Numbered from the stretch's first letter, positions 45,206 through 57,524 are shown. The stretch is 64,000 nt of DNA from Ophiura sarsii (GCA_035610835.1 CM069441.1:98760180-98824179), one strand, 5' to 3'. Program-made: numbers and translations. Notes: generated by a model not told the origin, from the letters alone.

Positions 45206-45764
45206 TAGGCCCTTCACAATTGATTTTGAGTTTCCTGTTAAGGTTTAAAAAAGGGACGAGGTGGTTTTTAATTATTAATAATAATCTTTTATTTACTCTA
45301 TTTCGAAACTAATTATGGCAATATCCTCAAATAGGTCTTACACACGGAATAAAGAATAAGGCAGCTATCATTTCTCAATGTAAAACAACTGCAAAACAAT
45401 TGCTGCCTTGTGCTTTATTCCGTATGTAAGACCTATATGAGGATATTGCCCTAATTATTTTGTGGTCGCAACCAATTTTCAATCCTGTATTATTTATCGA
45501 GGACTCTGCATTTAATTATTTTCTAAGTATGATTAATTTGATACCCACTTAGTTAGTAATGCAATCATGTTCTATGTTTGTATGAATGTACCATCTTAAT
45601 CCTTATCTGATGATTAAAGTCAGAAAGTAGCATGAAGTATACTGAAAATCATTTTAAAGGTGAAAATCCTAAAATCCTAATAAAATAATTAAAATATTTT
45701 GTAATTCTCAATTTCGGACGCGGGCGGCAATAGGTAACTCAAAATCAAATGTGAAGGGCCTTAT
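45206..45764. repeat. MITE with nested inner palindrome
   Basis: Outer ends TAGGCCCTTCACAATTGATTTT and AAAATCAAATGTGAAGGGCCTTA are inverted. A second inner palindrome (about 45316-45453, ggcaatatcctcaaatagg... / ...gaggatattgcc) lies inside. Confidence 0.75.
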
Positions 45765-45997
45765 TCAAAGCGAATACACGGGCAATTTGGTGATATTGTC
45801 GATCGTGTAGGCCCTGGCTGGCCTGGCCTTACTAAAATATTAATGTAGCAGCGAACTGGGGGAACTTCAACAATCAATTAATTGCAGTCAAGCAAAAGGT
45901 TACAAAAAGCTGTGAATTTTATGTTTCTATTGAAAACGGGCAGTAAACACGATGTTTCCATTCATCTGCCGGTTCATAGAGTAGGGCACAGGGCAAG

Positions 45998-46060
45998 CAG
46001 TAGCGTAGCCAGCAAGGGGGGGGGGGGGCAGGGGGGCAGACTGCCCGGACACCTAAAATG
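45998..46060. mobile_element. hAT-like poly-G element, left end only
   Basis: CAGTAGCGTAGCCAGC followed by a run of G matches the left end of the 52325-52522 element. No right end was found. Confidence 0.5.
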
Positions 46061-46929
46061 GGGACGGCCAAAAAAATCCAAAAATTCAATGAAAAAGATG
46101 CAATAAACACTCCCAAATAACATGACTGTTTAACAGTTGTGCAGAGAGGTGTTTTGGAACTATGTTGGCAGTATAGAGCGTGCTATATGTTGATGAAAAT
46201 GCTGTTATTTGAAAATTTGAAATTCTGCAAATTAATGAATAATGAAAAAGTTGCCTCATTATGGTTTAGAAAAAATGTAACGGGAAACATAACATTGACT
46301 TTCATATGCCTTATTTATATTTTAAATTGAAATAAATCTTGACTTTGACCTTTGAGCTAATAAACCATAAATAGTGGAGGTTTTAGTACGATTTCAGTGT
46401 GTAATATATCTGGTATCACATAGCCAAATGCTACATAATTTTGAAGAATTTGTTGACAATTTCCCAATTGTATCGCATACAGATGTGATGAAATGCTTCG
46501 CAATATTTGGAATTGCTACACAAATAAATTAGTATATTGCACACTGAAGTCAAAGAAGTCAATTTTAGTCACAGTAAACCATAGCCAAACATTGTAACAT
46601 TTGTTTTCCTAGCCCGTGCATGCGCTTGGAACAATATGAGGGTAAAAAAAATCACTGGGAGCAATTTTCATTTTTTTTGTTGCGTCTTGTTTTCATGGAA
46701 TCACCCGTACCTCAGCCGTTCTCCAAGTAGTTTTAATAACAAATTTGGTAACAAAATAACATAATTTTGACTTAATGGGGGAGATTGATCAGTTTGCTCG
46801 GTGCTTTTAATAAGTATAGGACATGTCTATAATGTTGCGAGATTATTTACAAACATGAAGATACATAATATAGAATCTGCAAAATCACCAAAATAATACA
46901 AAGCAAATTCGGTGATTCGCAGATGACGG

Positions 46930-47692
46930 TGAACAAATTTAAAATTAAACAATGTCAAAACGGAACTTTTCATGTTCGCAACACCAAGAATGCACACTAA
47001 AATCAGAGACAATCATACATGTATACAGATTGCTAATGCCAACATTATGTCTGCAAATTCTGCTCGAAACCTGGGCATTGTCCTTGATGAAAACATGAAA
47101 ATGGCTGAACAAGTAAAGAAAATATGGCGGTCACTGTCAGCATATTTTCAAAATCGTAATATTATATCTTCAATCACAAAATTCTTGTCTGATGACACTG
47201 CTTCAATTCTCGTTCATGCCCTTATTACCTCCCGTCTCAACAACGAAAATACACTTTCATGGCATTTTTCAAATGCCCTCCTTGATCAACTCCTGCGAAC
47301 ACAAAAGTCAGCTGCTCGTTTGCTTTCCAAAACTCGTAAATACGATCACATAACCACAACTCTTATACAGCTTCACTGGGTTACCCATTGTCAAAGAATT
47401 CATTTTAAAATCCTTCTGTTATAACATGGAAATCACTCAACGGACTCGCGATATCTTATATCACCCAGCTACTCACTTCTTATCAACATGGACTCTTAGT
47501 ACAGGGAATAAACTTTTTCTTTCAACACCAAAAACATTATCTTTGTATGGTGACTGATAGAGCATTTTCATCATGTGCACCCAAATTATGGAACTCTCTA
47601 CCTGTGGACATTCGCTGTTCCATAGCGCCTCGGAATAGGCTGACTAGATAGATTGCACTTTATAAATGTATTATTATTATTATTATTATGTA
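46930..47692 (+). mobile_element. CR1/L2-like non-LTR retrotransposon 3' fragment
   Basis: The frame 46945-47424 encodes the thumb/C-terminal region of a CR1/L2 reverse transcriptase: NNVKTELFMF, SARNLGIVLDENM, DDTASILVHALITSRL, KSAARLLSKTRKYDHIT, LIQLHWV and RIHFKILLL. A frameshift follows, then matches to the PKLWNSLP region (LWNSLPVDIR) near 47586. The 3' end has the stem-type cagcgcctcggaataggctg and (TAT)n tail at 47668-47692. It lies just upstream of the Onecut-like 5' UTR exon. Confidence 0.85.
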
Positions 47693-47911
47693 TGAAATTT
47701 CATAGTCACAGTCCAAACCATCCCACCCACTTAATTGCTGTATATTTCAAAACTTCAAATTGCAGATTTAAAATCGAGATGACAGATCAAGTTAATGGAT
47801 TATAAAGCCTGTTTTGGAAACATGAAAATAAGAGACGCAATTGAAATTAGAGTTGACCCACATAACAGCTTTTAAATAACTTGATGTGTCTTTGTTTTGT
47901 TTCTTTTGTAG

Positions 47912-48107
47912 GTATGCATCAATGCAGCGAACACGAATGATGGCCACGATATGAACCTATATTTCTTGTCAGACTCTATACCAGTAATCATATTAGATAG
48001 TTAATCTTGTAGAAAACTGTCTATCACCCCATTGACAACTCCACCGTGAATGCTACCAATTCCGGCTTCGGATTCTATCTGCATACATCTCTAACCTTGC
48101 AAACAGA
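47912..48107 (+). promoter_or_regulatory. Probable 5' UTR exon segment of the Onecut-like gene
   Basis: The polypyrimidine tract tttgttttgtttcttttgtag ends at 47911 and is a strong acceptor. The sequence from 47912 to the ATG has no other start in good context. This implies an upstream non-coding exon and promoter that I cannot locate. Confidence 0.45.
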
Positions 48108-50753
48108 ATGGCAAAATACAGGCCATTCAGTTGTATTATTTGTGGCATGTACTTCCACTCACGTGACCGAAGGAGGAGCCATGTAGCTAGGCACCTCAGC
48201 AAATACTCTTGTCATAAATTAAACTTGAGACATTTGCAAAGAATAACAAACGGTGTAGGTGGTCATGTTATTCGTCTCCGCAGAAAGAAATCACGAGTTG
48301 TCAAACGCATGGCAGCTCGTAAAGGTTACCAGCAGCAAATGAGTGCAGCCGACCCAAGTTACAACTCCCTACCCCATCTTCAACCTTTACACCACATATC
48401 AGCATTAGCAATGCCAAACAAGTTCCACCCTCCTCACATCAGTAAATCGTTGTACAATGCAGCAGCTGCGAATCCATTCAACAGAGTTGCGGCAGGACAA
48501 ATGAACGGTATGATCATGCCTAGGTACAGGTTTCTGCCGCCATTCATGGTCAAGGGACAGGGTTTTCCACTTGGTTTTGGGAATTATAGGCCAATGGGAA
48601 TAGCTACCCCTTATCCAGCTTTTGTGAATGGATTTGATCAATCAGCCTTAAAAGGGAATCTACCTCTATTGCATCATTATCCACCAGGACTAACAAACCT
48701 TGTCAAGCAAGGTAGTTCAACAGGGCATGTTAACGGACATAATTCCCAAGAACAGAATTTGGACACTCCTCTTGATTTATCAAATAAAGGCAAGGAAAAG
48801 GAAATTGAGGTTGAGGTTGACACAATTACAGTTGCAGCAAGGTTGACAAATGAGCTAAAGCGGTATGGCATACCTCAGGCTGTCTTTGCTCGGGTAGTAC
48901 TCGGGAGAACTCAGGGTACTTTGTCGGATCTTTTAAGGAATCCCAAACCATGGAGCAAACTCAAGAGTGGTAGGGAAACCTTTAGAAGAATGGCACAATG
49001 GTTGGAGCAGCCAGAAGTCCACAGGATGTCAGCTCTCCGACTAGCCACCAAGACATCTCAAAATCAGGAAGAGATTAATGATATGATAAATCAAATTCCG
49101 CTGCCAGGAAATCAGCCTTTGGACTTTGATGTTAAGACTTCTGCTTTAAGCAACCTAGCTGGTAAGCATATCATCTGTTTATGCCAAGAAAAAAATAAAG
49201 CTGTCTCACACATACCCAGCATGTATAAGTATGTGGAGTCACTTTTGCCGCATAACCCTACACGATGAATTTCTTTTTAGTTGTCCCCCAAAAATTGGGA
49301 AAAAAGAAGGGGGGGGGGGGGGGGGGGGGAGGGAATGGGCCAAAATCATAATAAAAAAAGAATTTCCGCATTTAGCATAGCTATTTGTTCAACAACAAAA
49401 AATATCGCATATCGCATAGCTATTTTCCCAAATTATGTGAGACAGACTTTTTTTCTTATTCCTTTTAATATAAAGGAACATTTTATATAAAGGACAAAAT
49501 AAAAATGCAACGCTTACACTTTTGTTCAAAAGATGTTTATCGTTAGGTTAATCAATGACCCATAATTTATATCAGCCTCTATATGATTTACAACAATTGA
49601 TTAATTTGTAAGTGCAATAAGTTGATAGAATAAATAACACCCAAAAGACACCGATACAAAGAGGCACAGGTTTCAATCTTAAATCAAATTAGATAAAATA
49701 AAATTGTGTTCAAATTATGGTCATGTGTGATATCAGGACACTTTGAACCGCCATTGCAATATCACATATTGACCATCAACAAATTATACAACTTTGTTCT
49801 TCGTTGTTTATTTGACATACATGTATATAACTTCAAGACATTGATGTATTTTGAATTCATGTTGTCATTTCTTTCTCCAGATTTCATGTTGTAATTTCTT
49901 CCTCCAGATTCTATGTTGTAATTTCTTCCTCCAGATTTCATCTTGTAATTTCCTTTTCCAATTTGTGTCCTATACTTAAGTTACAGATGCTCACCAGATT
50001 GATCAGGTAGAGGTTTTCAGGTCTCTGTCTCCAAAGAGAAAAGCCACCACAAAGAAGCCACGCCTAGTTTTCACTCAATTCCAGAAGAGCACACTGCATG
50101 AAATCTTCAAAAACAACAAGCGTCCATCGAAAGAGTTGCAGCAGACTGCAGCAGATCATCTTGGTCTTGAGTTAAGCACAGTCAACAACTTCTTTATGAA
50201 TGCCAGACGGAGATCCACTGAGAAATGGCAGGAGGATGGCGATGACCCACACCCAAGTTCACCTGAGTTGAATGCCAGTCAGTCTTCCACACCGCCCATC
50301 AGAGAGATGCCAAAGAGAGACGAGGAGGTGCTGGTAAAGTGTGAGTTTTGCCATAAATGCTTTAGACGTCAGAGAAATCTGACAAAGCATCTTCGGCATC
50401 ATCATAAACGTGTAGAGCAAGTACCCTGCAAGATAGTGCAGTGCGAGATTTGCCTGAAAGTCTTCAGCTGCAACAGTAATCTGACACGTCATCTTCAGGT
50501 TCATAGCAGAGAAAGCAGAGAAATGAGGCCACCTGGTCACATTTGTCAGTATTGTCTTCAGCCATTTGGAGATGAACGAACCCTGGCAATACATGTTAAA
50601 ACTCATAAGGTACCAGTACGCATTAAAACTCATAAGGCACCTGTTCATCAGTGTAATTACTGTGATAAGAGCTATACACGATCAAATAGCTTGAACAGAC
50701 ACATATTGAATGTTCATAGAAACCTATTCGTGGGACATGCAAACATGCCTTGA
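48108..50753 (+). CDS. onecut-like: Onecut-class CUT-homeodomain protein with N- and C-terminal C2H2 zinc fingers
   Basis: Exons 48108-49161 and 49987-50753 (GT-AG, phase 1) give 606 residues. The ATG has a good context (AGAATGG). A 5' UTR exon probably starts at 47912 after ttttgtag. Domains: C2H2 finger at residues 9-29; a His/Pro-rich linker; a PLDLS motif (221-225, candidate CtBP site); CUT domain about 236-313 with ELKRYGIPQAVFA and LSDLLRNPKPWSKLKSGRE, nearly identical to Onecut/HNF6; homeodomain 373-432 with KKPRLVFTQFQKSTLHEIF and NNFFMNARRRS. Phe at homeodomain position 48 and Met at 50 are the Onecut signature. Then four C2H2 fingers: Cys/His at 470/473/486/490, 504/507/520/524, 538/541/554/558 and 574/577/590/595. 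The intron between CUT and homeodomain is at the classic Onecut place. The added fingers are in the same exons as CUT and homeodomain, so splicing cannot create the fusion artificially. It is a nuclear transcription factor. Canonical Onecut proteins have no zinc fingers. Confidence 0.94.
49162..49986. other. Intron of the Onecut-like gene
   Basis: Donor gtaagc, acceptor ttacag. It contains a poly-G tract (about 49308-49330) and three to four copies of a 28-bp repeat (ccagatttcatgttgtaatt type) at about 49860-49965, ending some 20 bp before the acceptor. Confidence 0.8.
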
Positions 50754-51290
50754 AACTGAACTCATGTGCATGTAGATCAGTCCAACCTCTTTTATCAAAA
50801 CCTCTTTTATCCGGGTAACTCTGTTATTCGGATTAATGATCCCAAAGGAAAATGAGTTTTGTTCAGGCCTGGAAATAGCAGCGGCCCATAGCGGGTAACT
50901 TTTGCTTCGGGCAGGTGAAGATGCAAAAGTACCTGATCGACCGGTGGGATACATTTCTCAAACTCGTAGTGTAAGTGAGTTACACTGGCTGGTGGAATTT
51001 CTATTGGGCAGGTATTTTTGGGAGTTACCTGCCCGACTGGCTGGTTGAAACAAAAATTGAAGTTCCAGCCCTGAGTTTTTTACAGCCTACATGTAATCAT
51101 TTTATTTTCATACTTTGAAGCATTTGATGTTGGTAGAGTTTTTTAGTGCTTAACTGATACATTTATAACCCCTCATTCAGTATTCTGCTATTGTCCCAAT
51201 TTTATCACTTCAGTCAGTCAATGCAGAATTACACGTAATTCGCTTATCCAAATTTGTCCGGCCATTGTTTGGTCCCATCATGTCCATATA

Positions 51291-51768
51291 AGGGCTCATG
51301 CCCTTTCTCTCAACCAATCTAAGCGCGCTCTTTCATCGACCTTGCTTTTTAAATCCGCTCCTTCCACGGTCGTAACATGCTTATGTTCACCGCCGATCAA
51401 TAGCTAAACAATACCAAAGGCCTCAACATGTATCTGGTCGTCTAGACATATCAATGAGGCTACCGACCCATCACGGGTGTGAAATGTTGTTTGCTGTCGC
51501 TCTATTCATTGACAGCTCTAGAAATAATCACAGGTCAGCTTTGGTATTTCTTATAGAAAACAACCCGATCCTTCCTCGCGCTTTCCTGTCTGGTTCACTG
51601 ATTGAGCCGTCGACAGTACTACAATAGTTATATTGTCAACGCCAGATAAGTAGAGAGGCGGCTCAGCGGGGTGTCAATCACCGATCCCTTTGCGATCCTT
51701 TTAACAATAGAAAAAAGGATCGCGCTATCCCTGCGCTTAGATTGGTTGAGAGAAAGGGCATGAGCCCT
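51291..51768. mobile_element. MITE with about 36-bp perfect TIRs
   Basis: The left end begins AGGGCTCATGCCCTTTCTCT and the right end is its exact complement (...AGAGAAAGGGCATGAGCCCT), continuing inward through aaccaatctaagcgc. No ORF is seen in 480 bp. It is probably recently active, given the perfect ends. Confidence 0.85.
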
Positions 51769-52324
51769 AAAAGTGATTCGGACTGTACTTGTTAAGAAAT
51801 GGTAAAGAAATTGTGATGAACAGTTGTATTTGTATGGTTAAAAAATCAAAACAGCTCAAAATAGCTAACAATATGGGAACTTATTCAAGGCCATGACAAA
51901 ATAGATTTGATGTGTATTGATTAACTGATTTCAATGAATAGGACAAATATGTGATTAGAAATATTAAAATGAACAGGATATGATAAATCTGTTCATGATT
52001 TGCCCACATGATGCCAATTTCATCCATGGTATACTGTTTAGGCCTATGTGTAATTAATGACCGTCTTGCCGCAATATCAAGACAGTAACCAGAATGGTCT
52101 TTGTCAGAATCAGATTATTGTAAATATTAATTCAGAGTATGATATCAAATTATGATTTAAATTGTTTTCCTACTGGAATAAAGTGTATCATGGACACATC
52201 TTTAGGGAAGGGAGAGAAATGAATTGGAAAATTCCAAAAATTAAAGATAATCTTCTGTAATTGTTTATTTTTTATCAGTTTAGCTTTTTGCTGGAGTAGA
52301 TACAATTCATTTGAATATGGTAAT

Positions 52325-52522
52325 CAGTAGCGTAGCGAGTGGGGGGGCGGGTGGGGCGAACTGCCCCCCCGGAGGGGGAAAAATTGGCAAAATGGGGACG
52401 AAAAGGGCGGAAAATCATGTTAAATCAGCCGTTTTTTGACCTGGTTTCTTTGAAATAGGGACCGTTATGGGGATCTATGGGGATCTTGCCCCCTCGGAGT
52501 GGCTGGGCTGGCTACGCGGCTG
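52325..52522. mobile_element. hAT-like short element with G/C-rich arms
   Basis: Ends CAGTAGCGTAGC and GCTACGCGGCTG are inverted, flanked by a perfect 8-bp duplication ATGGTAAT (52317-52324 and 52523-52530). The G-run near the left end pairs with a C-run inside, giving a hairpin. Confidence 0.85.
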
Positions 52523-52656
52523 ATGGTAATGCTATGAAAAAGACAGATAGCATGGCAGGTAGTGACAACCTACCATGCAGATAAACATGTATACCACTGG
52601 CACGATCAGCAGGGGACCAAGCTGATATGGCTGTCAAATTTGATTATTAGCTAAGA

Positions 52657-53075
52657 ACATATGTGACCGTCCACAACGAACCAGGTGCAAAGTCACACAA
52701 CACTATATTAGTCAAAAAAAGTCAAACATTTTGAAATTGAGATTGTTTGAAAATCGTGTTGGTAAAACCCTTTTTAATCACTCTTGAAAATGTCAAAATG
52801 ATAAACGGGTCAGAAAACGGTGAAATTCTTGTATTTTAGTGGTACTCTAAACCTATCTGATTGGCATCTTTAAAGTCATTTTTCTCAAAATAACCCCTTT
52901 GAGAGTCGAGTGGTACATCGGCCAATAACTTGAAAACTGGTTGTCCGAATAAGGCAAGTAAGGTATCATTTTAAAGCTATTAGTTTGTTCTCTAAAGATA
53001 TCTAAAGATATGCATATAACTCCAAAAGTCAAATTTGCTACTTTGCACCTGGTTCGTGGTGGATGGTCACATATA
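52657..53075. mobile_element. MITE, TATGTGACCGTCC family
   Basis: Inverted ends CATATGTGACCGTCCAC and GTGGATGGTCACATATA, extending inward through aacgaaccaggtgcaaagt. No transposase. The terminal tgtgacc is shared with 54304-54545. Confidence 0.8.
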
Positions 53076-54303
53076 ACAACGTACTTGGGCATTTTAGCAC
53101 TGTGAGGAAGGATTACATGGTCACATGATAATATGTTGGGATATTTTATAAATGTATCAATTGATAACATGAATGGCATTATTTTTAGGGGATCATTTAC
53201 AAATACTCTCCAAAACATATGTGTGTTAAAAATAACAAGTGACAATCAGCACTCTTGTTTGCGATGTCAAAATGATATTAGTTCAGGATAAACATTGTGA
53301 TCATAAGTATTATGGTTTAAGTTGAGCCACTTTTGTGATAAATGCTCCCTTGGAAGGATTTATTATTTAAAAAAATTGTAGTAAATGAAAGAATTGATAT
53401 GCATTATCAAATTATGCAAGGTATAACAGTAATTAGTATGAGCAGTTATATAATTTTACATTGTTTATTAGTTGCTATCTTTATAGAAATATTTTGTTAG
53501 AGTATAGCTCACATGTATGTAGATACCAATGTAGATATTTTTATAAGGCTAAATTATTTGAGGGAATAATTCTCTTATGTATGAGAGGTTGTTCTGTATA
53601 GTTAGCATAAAACGAATTACACTTGTGTTAAACTGATTGTTGATATGGTAACAGTATTTAAGATTTTTGGATCTTTTACATCTTAAAACTTGAAAATATG
53701 TCAATATTTATATTAACTGAAAACAGTTGTTACGCAGTGATTATTCTCTAATCGGTAATGAATATATTTCAAATGTATATGCAGGACATATTTCAGATAA
53801 GTATGTTTATTTTACTTCCCACATCTCAAATCACAAGGTATCAATGACACTGAATACTGTACTTTAGGAACATCTTTTTGTATACATTTGTTATAACTAA
53901 AGGCAACAAAGCATTGGTTGGATATGTATACTATTTAATTGTGTAGATGTTACTTGTTTCACACACACAATATTATGGGTGTGGAGGCACGGTAAACAGA
54001 ATGGTAAAGTAGAATTTAGACAGAAATCATGTTAGAAAACAGTAGCATGCATGTAGGAGGACTTCACGAAATATTGGAAAAAGGAGCACTGCTTATACAT
54101 ACCATGGAGCACAGCTAGAGGAATTATAATAGGAAATCATACATTTTCATTTACGCTCCATTAGGACTTTTTTATTCAGGAAAGGATCACTTTGTGCAGC
54201 CCTTCAACAGCATACAAATCACAGACAAAACATTTGTATGAGCTGTTGGCTTCCTTGAATTGAATGAAGCTTTTACATTGTAATTATTGTTTTCTCAATG
54301 GTC

Positions 54304-54545
54304 AAATGTGACCCGTCACGTCAAAACGGACATGTTGGTGGCCCGAATCATATCTGAGTTATTGGTATGGCTTGAAAGAGCACATTTTAAGCTTTAAAAT
54401 GATACCACACGTTGTAATCACAAGATATGATTTCAAGAAGCAAAATTTGTTTTATTATTTTCTTTATATTTCATCAAATATATTGGCCTTCATCTCAAAA
54501 CTGTGTTTACCGACAACATGTCCTTTTTGATGCGACTGGTCACAA
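54304..54545. mobile_element. MITE, TGTGACCCGTC family
   Basis: Inverted ends AAATGTGACCCGTCACGTC and GATGCGACTGGTCACAAAT, extending through aaaaacggacatgtt. It is about 240 bp. Confidence 0.75.
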
Positions 54546-54935
54546 ATACAAAGAATAAAAAAACCACCTGTAAATGGAGAAATAGAATTCTTTTATTTTA
54601 AGATCTTTCACTCCATGTGTAAATTCAATGTAGATAGATGATGTCAACTATTTGCCTGAACAACAACCCACCTGAAATGTGTAAATATATAGCAGGGTCA
54701 TTCTTATAGCCTATTGTATGATATTTCTTCTGATACAAATACAATGTATATTTTATGATTACTCATTTTTACAACGTGATCGATTCAGTAATTCTTGCCT
54801 TAAATCGATATATTTTTATATGAAAAAGACAAACGTGTAAAGTTCTTTTTTATCTTAATTACAATCAGAGTAATAAGTGATCAAACATGTCATGCACTGC
54901 ACATTTACAATAATATTGTTAGTTATTAGGTTCAG

Positions 54936-55140
54936 TGCAGGATCAGGAGATCGTCAAAGGTTGCGAGAATCCATTTAGATTCTCGCCAGAGGATTTTGTG
55001 AGAATCTACAGATTCTTCTCCATTCAAATAATGTGTTTAGACAGATTATCTACAAGAATCAACTTGGATTCTCGCAACTATACCGGCAGGAATCTTTGCG
55101 AGAATGTGTTCTCGGATTCTCCTCGAATTTCTGACCCTGC
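54936..55140. repeat. Short element built of GAGAATC palindromes
   Basis: Bounded by TGCAGGATCAG and CTGACCCTGCA in inverted order. Inside are at least four copies of a palindrome of the form GCGAGAATC(n)GATTCTCGC (54962, 55000, 55050, 55093 areas). No coding potential is credible, although one frame is open. Confidence 0.7.
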
Positions 55141-56363
55141 AGAATTGGTATTGTACGGGACATTAGTATTTGCGCGGAGTACATTATATCATACTGGGTG
55201 AATGTGAAGGCGAACCATGTTTAACACCAAGTTTAATTTAACTGAAAAAGGAACATTATTGTAAATTCCCATACCAAGCTGCGGCCTGTACCTTGACACG
55301 CCTACGGTCTGTGCGTAACAAAGTAGCGAGTCATTTTGTGCACGGACGCAGAGTGAAATATGCGCTGACGAACCTAGTATGAGATCATACCTAGTATGGA
55401 GATATCCAGGGTTAGCAGTATCTCTATTTGATGTTTGCGTCACATTTACTTTAATGGTATGATAATAATTAATCCCAAAGCTTTTGGTTATATGTTTTTA
55501 TCATGCAGTGCATATTTAATAGTGTGATTCCAATAGTGCATTGATCCATTATGTTTGTTCATTTATTAATCTGTATTATAACAAGGCAGTAGTGATGTTT
55601 AAATCAAGTTTTGTTCTAATTATATTTGTACTCTATAATTGTATCTCCCCTTGCTCATGTCGAAATCAAGGTTTTGTGTTTCTACCTGTGTTATACAACT
55701 AATGATTTTATGAAATGATGTCATAAGGTGGGGAAAATAAGAAACATTGTTGTACGGGCCTGTCTGACCTATTTTAAAAAAATCACATACAAATGAATAC
55801 CGATCCAAAATGGCAAAATGTTTACAGATTAATTTGATTTTTTATGGTCATTTTCAAGGGAAATATGAAGAAAAAAAGCCTCGTCGACCGACCCGACTTG
55901 AGAGACCTGTCCGTTTGCCCATACAACAGGGTATTATTTTACCACCGCCTAAGGGTAAAATATGATCAAGAATAATAACTAAAGAAGATATTAAAAGAAA
56001 ATTTTCCATTAAAATTATATTGCAACCAATCAACCATACTATTTTGGTAGGGGTATTTTAAATAATACTTCTTTGCTCAAAGGTCATACAATTCTCATGA
56101 AATATAACATGAATTTTAGAAAGACAAATATATTGGTGATAAAAGGTTATAAATATGATAAAGTTTTCATTCTTTTTGTTTTGATTAATACATTTTCAAA
56201 GAAGTTGGCCGTTACAATTTGAAAGCTTAAAAGCTACATTGCAATCTGTGGCATACATGTAAGAGGGGGACAGTCCTGTGACTGGGGGAGGGGAGGCATA
56301 ACTGACTATTTGTGTGTGTTAATATACAGGATTTGCCATTTCATTTGGGTGGCAGGGTGGCAT

Positions 56364-56397
<34 letters not shown>

Positions 56398-57435
56398 TCT
56401 AAGTCCTCACTCTGGTTATGCCCCTGATAGCATTAAAAAACTGCCGGCAGTTTCCAAAGTTTCATATTATAATAGTTTTAATAAAAGTTGATTTTACATT
56501 TTACAATAACATCATCAGTTATAATTGTTTTGTATTAAAACTATTGATCTTGCGACATGGATAAACTACTATCTACATCTCACAAGTTAAGAAAGTAGCC
56601 TTGTAGTTGTAATAAAAATTAAATGAAGAAATAAGTGAACAAATGAAATATATAAAGCCTATGATTAAATATCTCTTTTATAATTCGTTGAATAGAAATT
56701 ATTCAAATGTTACTTTTGTATTTTACTCTCTCCTCTCTCTATATTTTGTACTTGTAGCACTGTAATATGTTTGTATAGTCATATAAAATATGTAGTGCTG
56801 TATTTGATATACTCCATTCACAAACAGTAATTATCCAGGTGCTATGTTACAACAATTGATATTAGTTGAATGGTTTAGTATTGGTTCCATCACAAGACTG
56901 TCTGCCTCGTAGTTATGAAATGTGATTTTTCCCCCCAGAGAGGATTACACTGAATCAATTGTTTTAATAGTATTATCACACCGAAACATTTAAAGGCGTA
57001 GTATGCGATATTTTTCATGGAACGCCCTCTTTCTTTGATTTTTCCCTCTAAATTTTGTTTGGTGGTCAAATTAGTGTTCTGGCTACAATCGCAACTGTAC
57101 AGAAATGAACACAATAGTACGGAATGCTTCTTTTATGATGAAAATTTCTTAAATAATTGAAAGCAGATTTTCATTGCGATTTAGTATATGGAAAATACAG
57201 TCAAGATCGATTTATGAATCCGGGAATGTCTTTCCTAATAGTCAAACAAATATGTGTAAAAGTTTGACAAAGATCGCATAATATAATATTCCTTTAAATT
57301 GATATTAACCAATTTGGTTTTGACATAAACCATGTCAGCCACGGTCTGTCAGTAATATTTTTTTGGAGAAAATAAAGTTTAAAACAAATATCTACTGACC
57401 GACCGACCCGTCCTCAAGATTTCTTTCTGGCACTT

Positions 57436-57524
57436 GCCTAATGGAGGTATCACCCCATCTATTTCTGGGGTTACAGTTTCAGAAAAGGTGATCACCCCAT
57501 CTATTTCTGGGGTTAAAGTTTCAG
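57436..57524. repeat. 38-bp direct duplication
   Basis: Two copies of atcaccccatctatttctgg...gtttcagaaaa lie directly left of the palindrome-array element. Confidence 0.85.

Noticed and set aside
46972..47424. 150-codon frame as a host gene
   Set aside because: It matches CR1/L2 reverse transcriptase C-terminal blocks and is followed by a frameshift and a retroelement 3' tail.
49162..49268. Read-through extension of the CUT exon to a stop at 49268
   Set aside because: The gtaagc donor at 49162 joins in phase to the homeodomain exon; the extension is intronic and not Onecut-like, though intron retention cannot be excluded.
52853..53245. 130-codon reverse frame
   Set aside because: It runs from unique sequence through the right half of a MITE; no domain motifs.
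54935..55201. 88-codon frame over the GAGAATC palindromes
   Set aside because: The frame is a by-product of the palindrome array; composition is repeat-driven.
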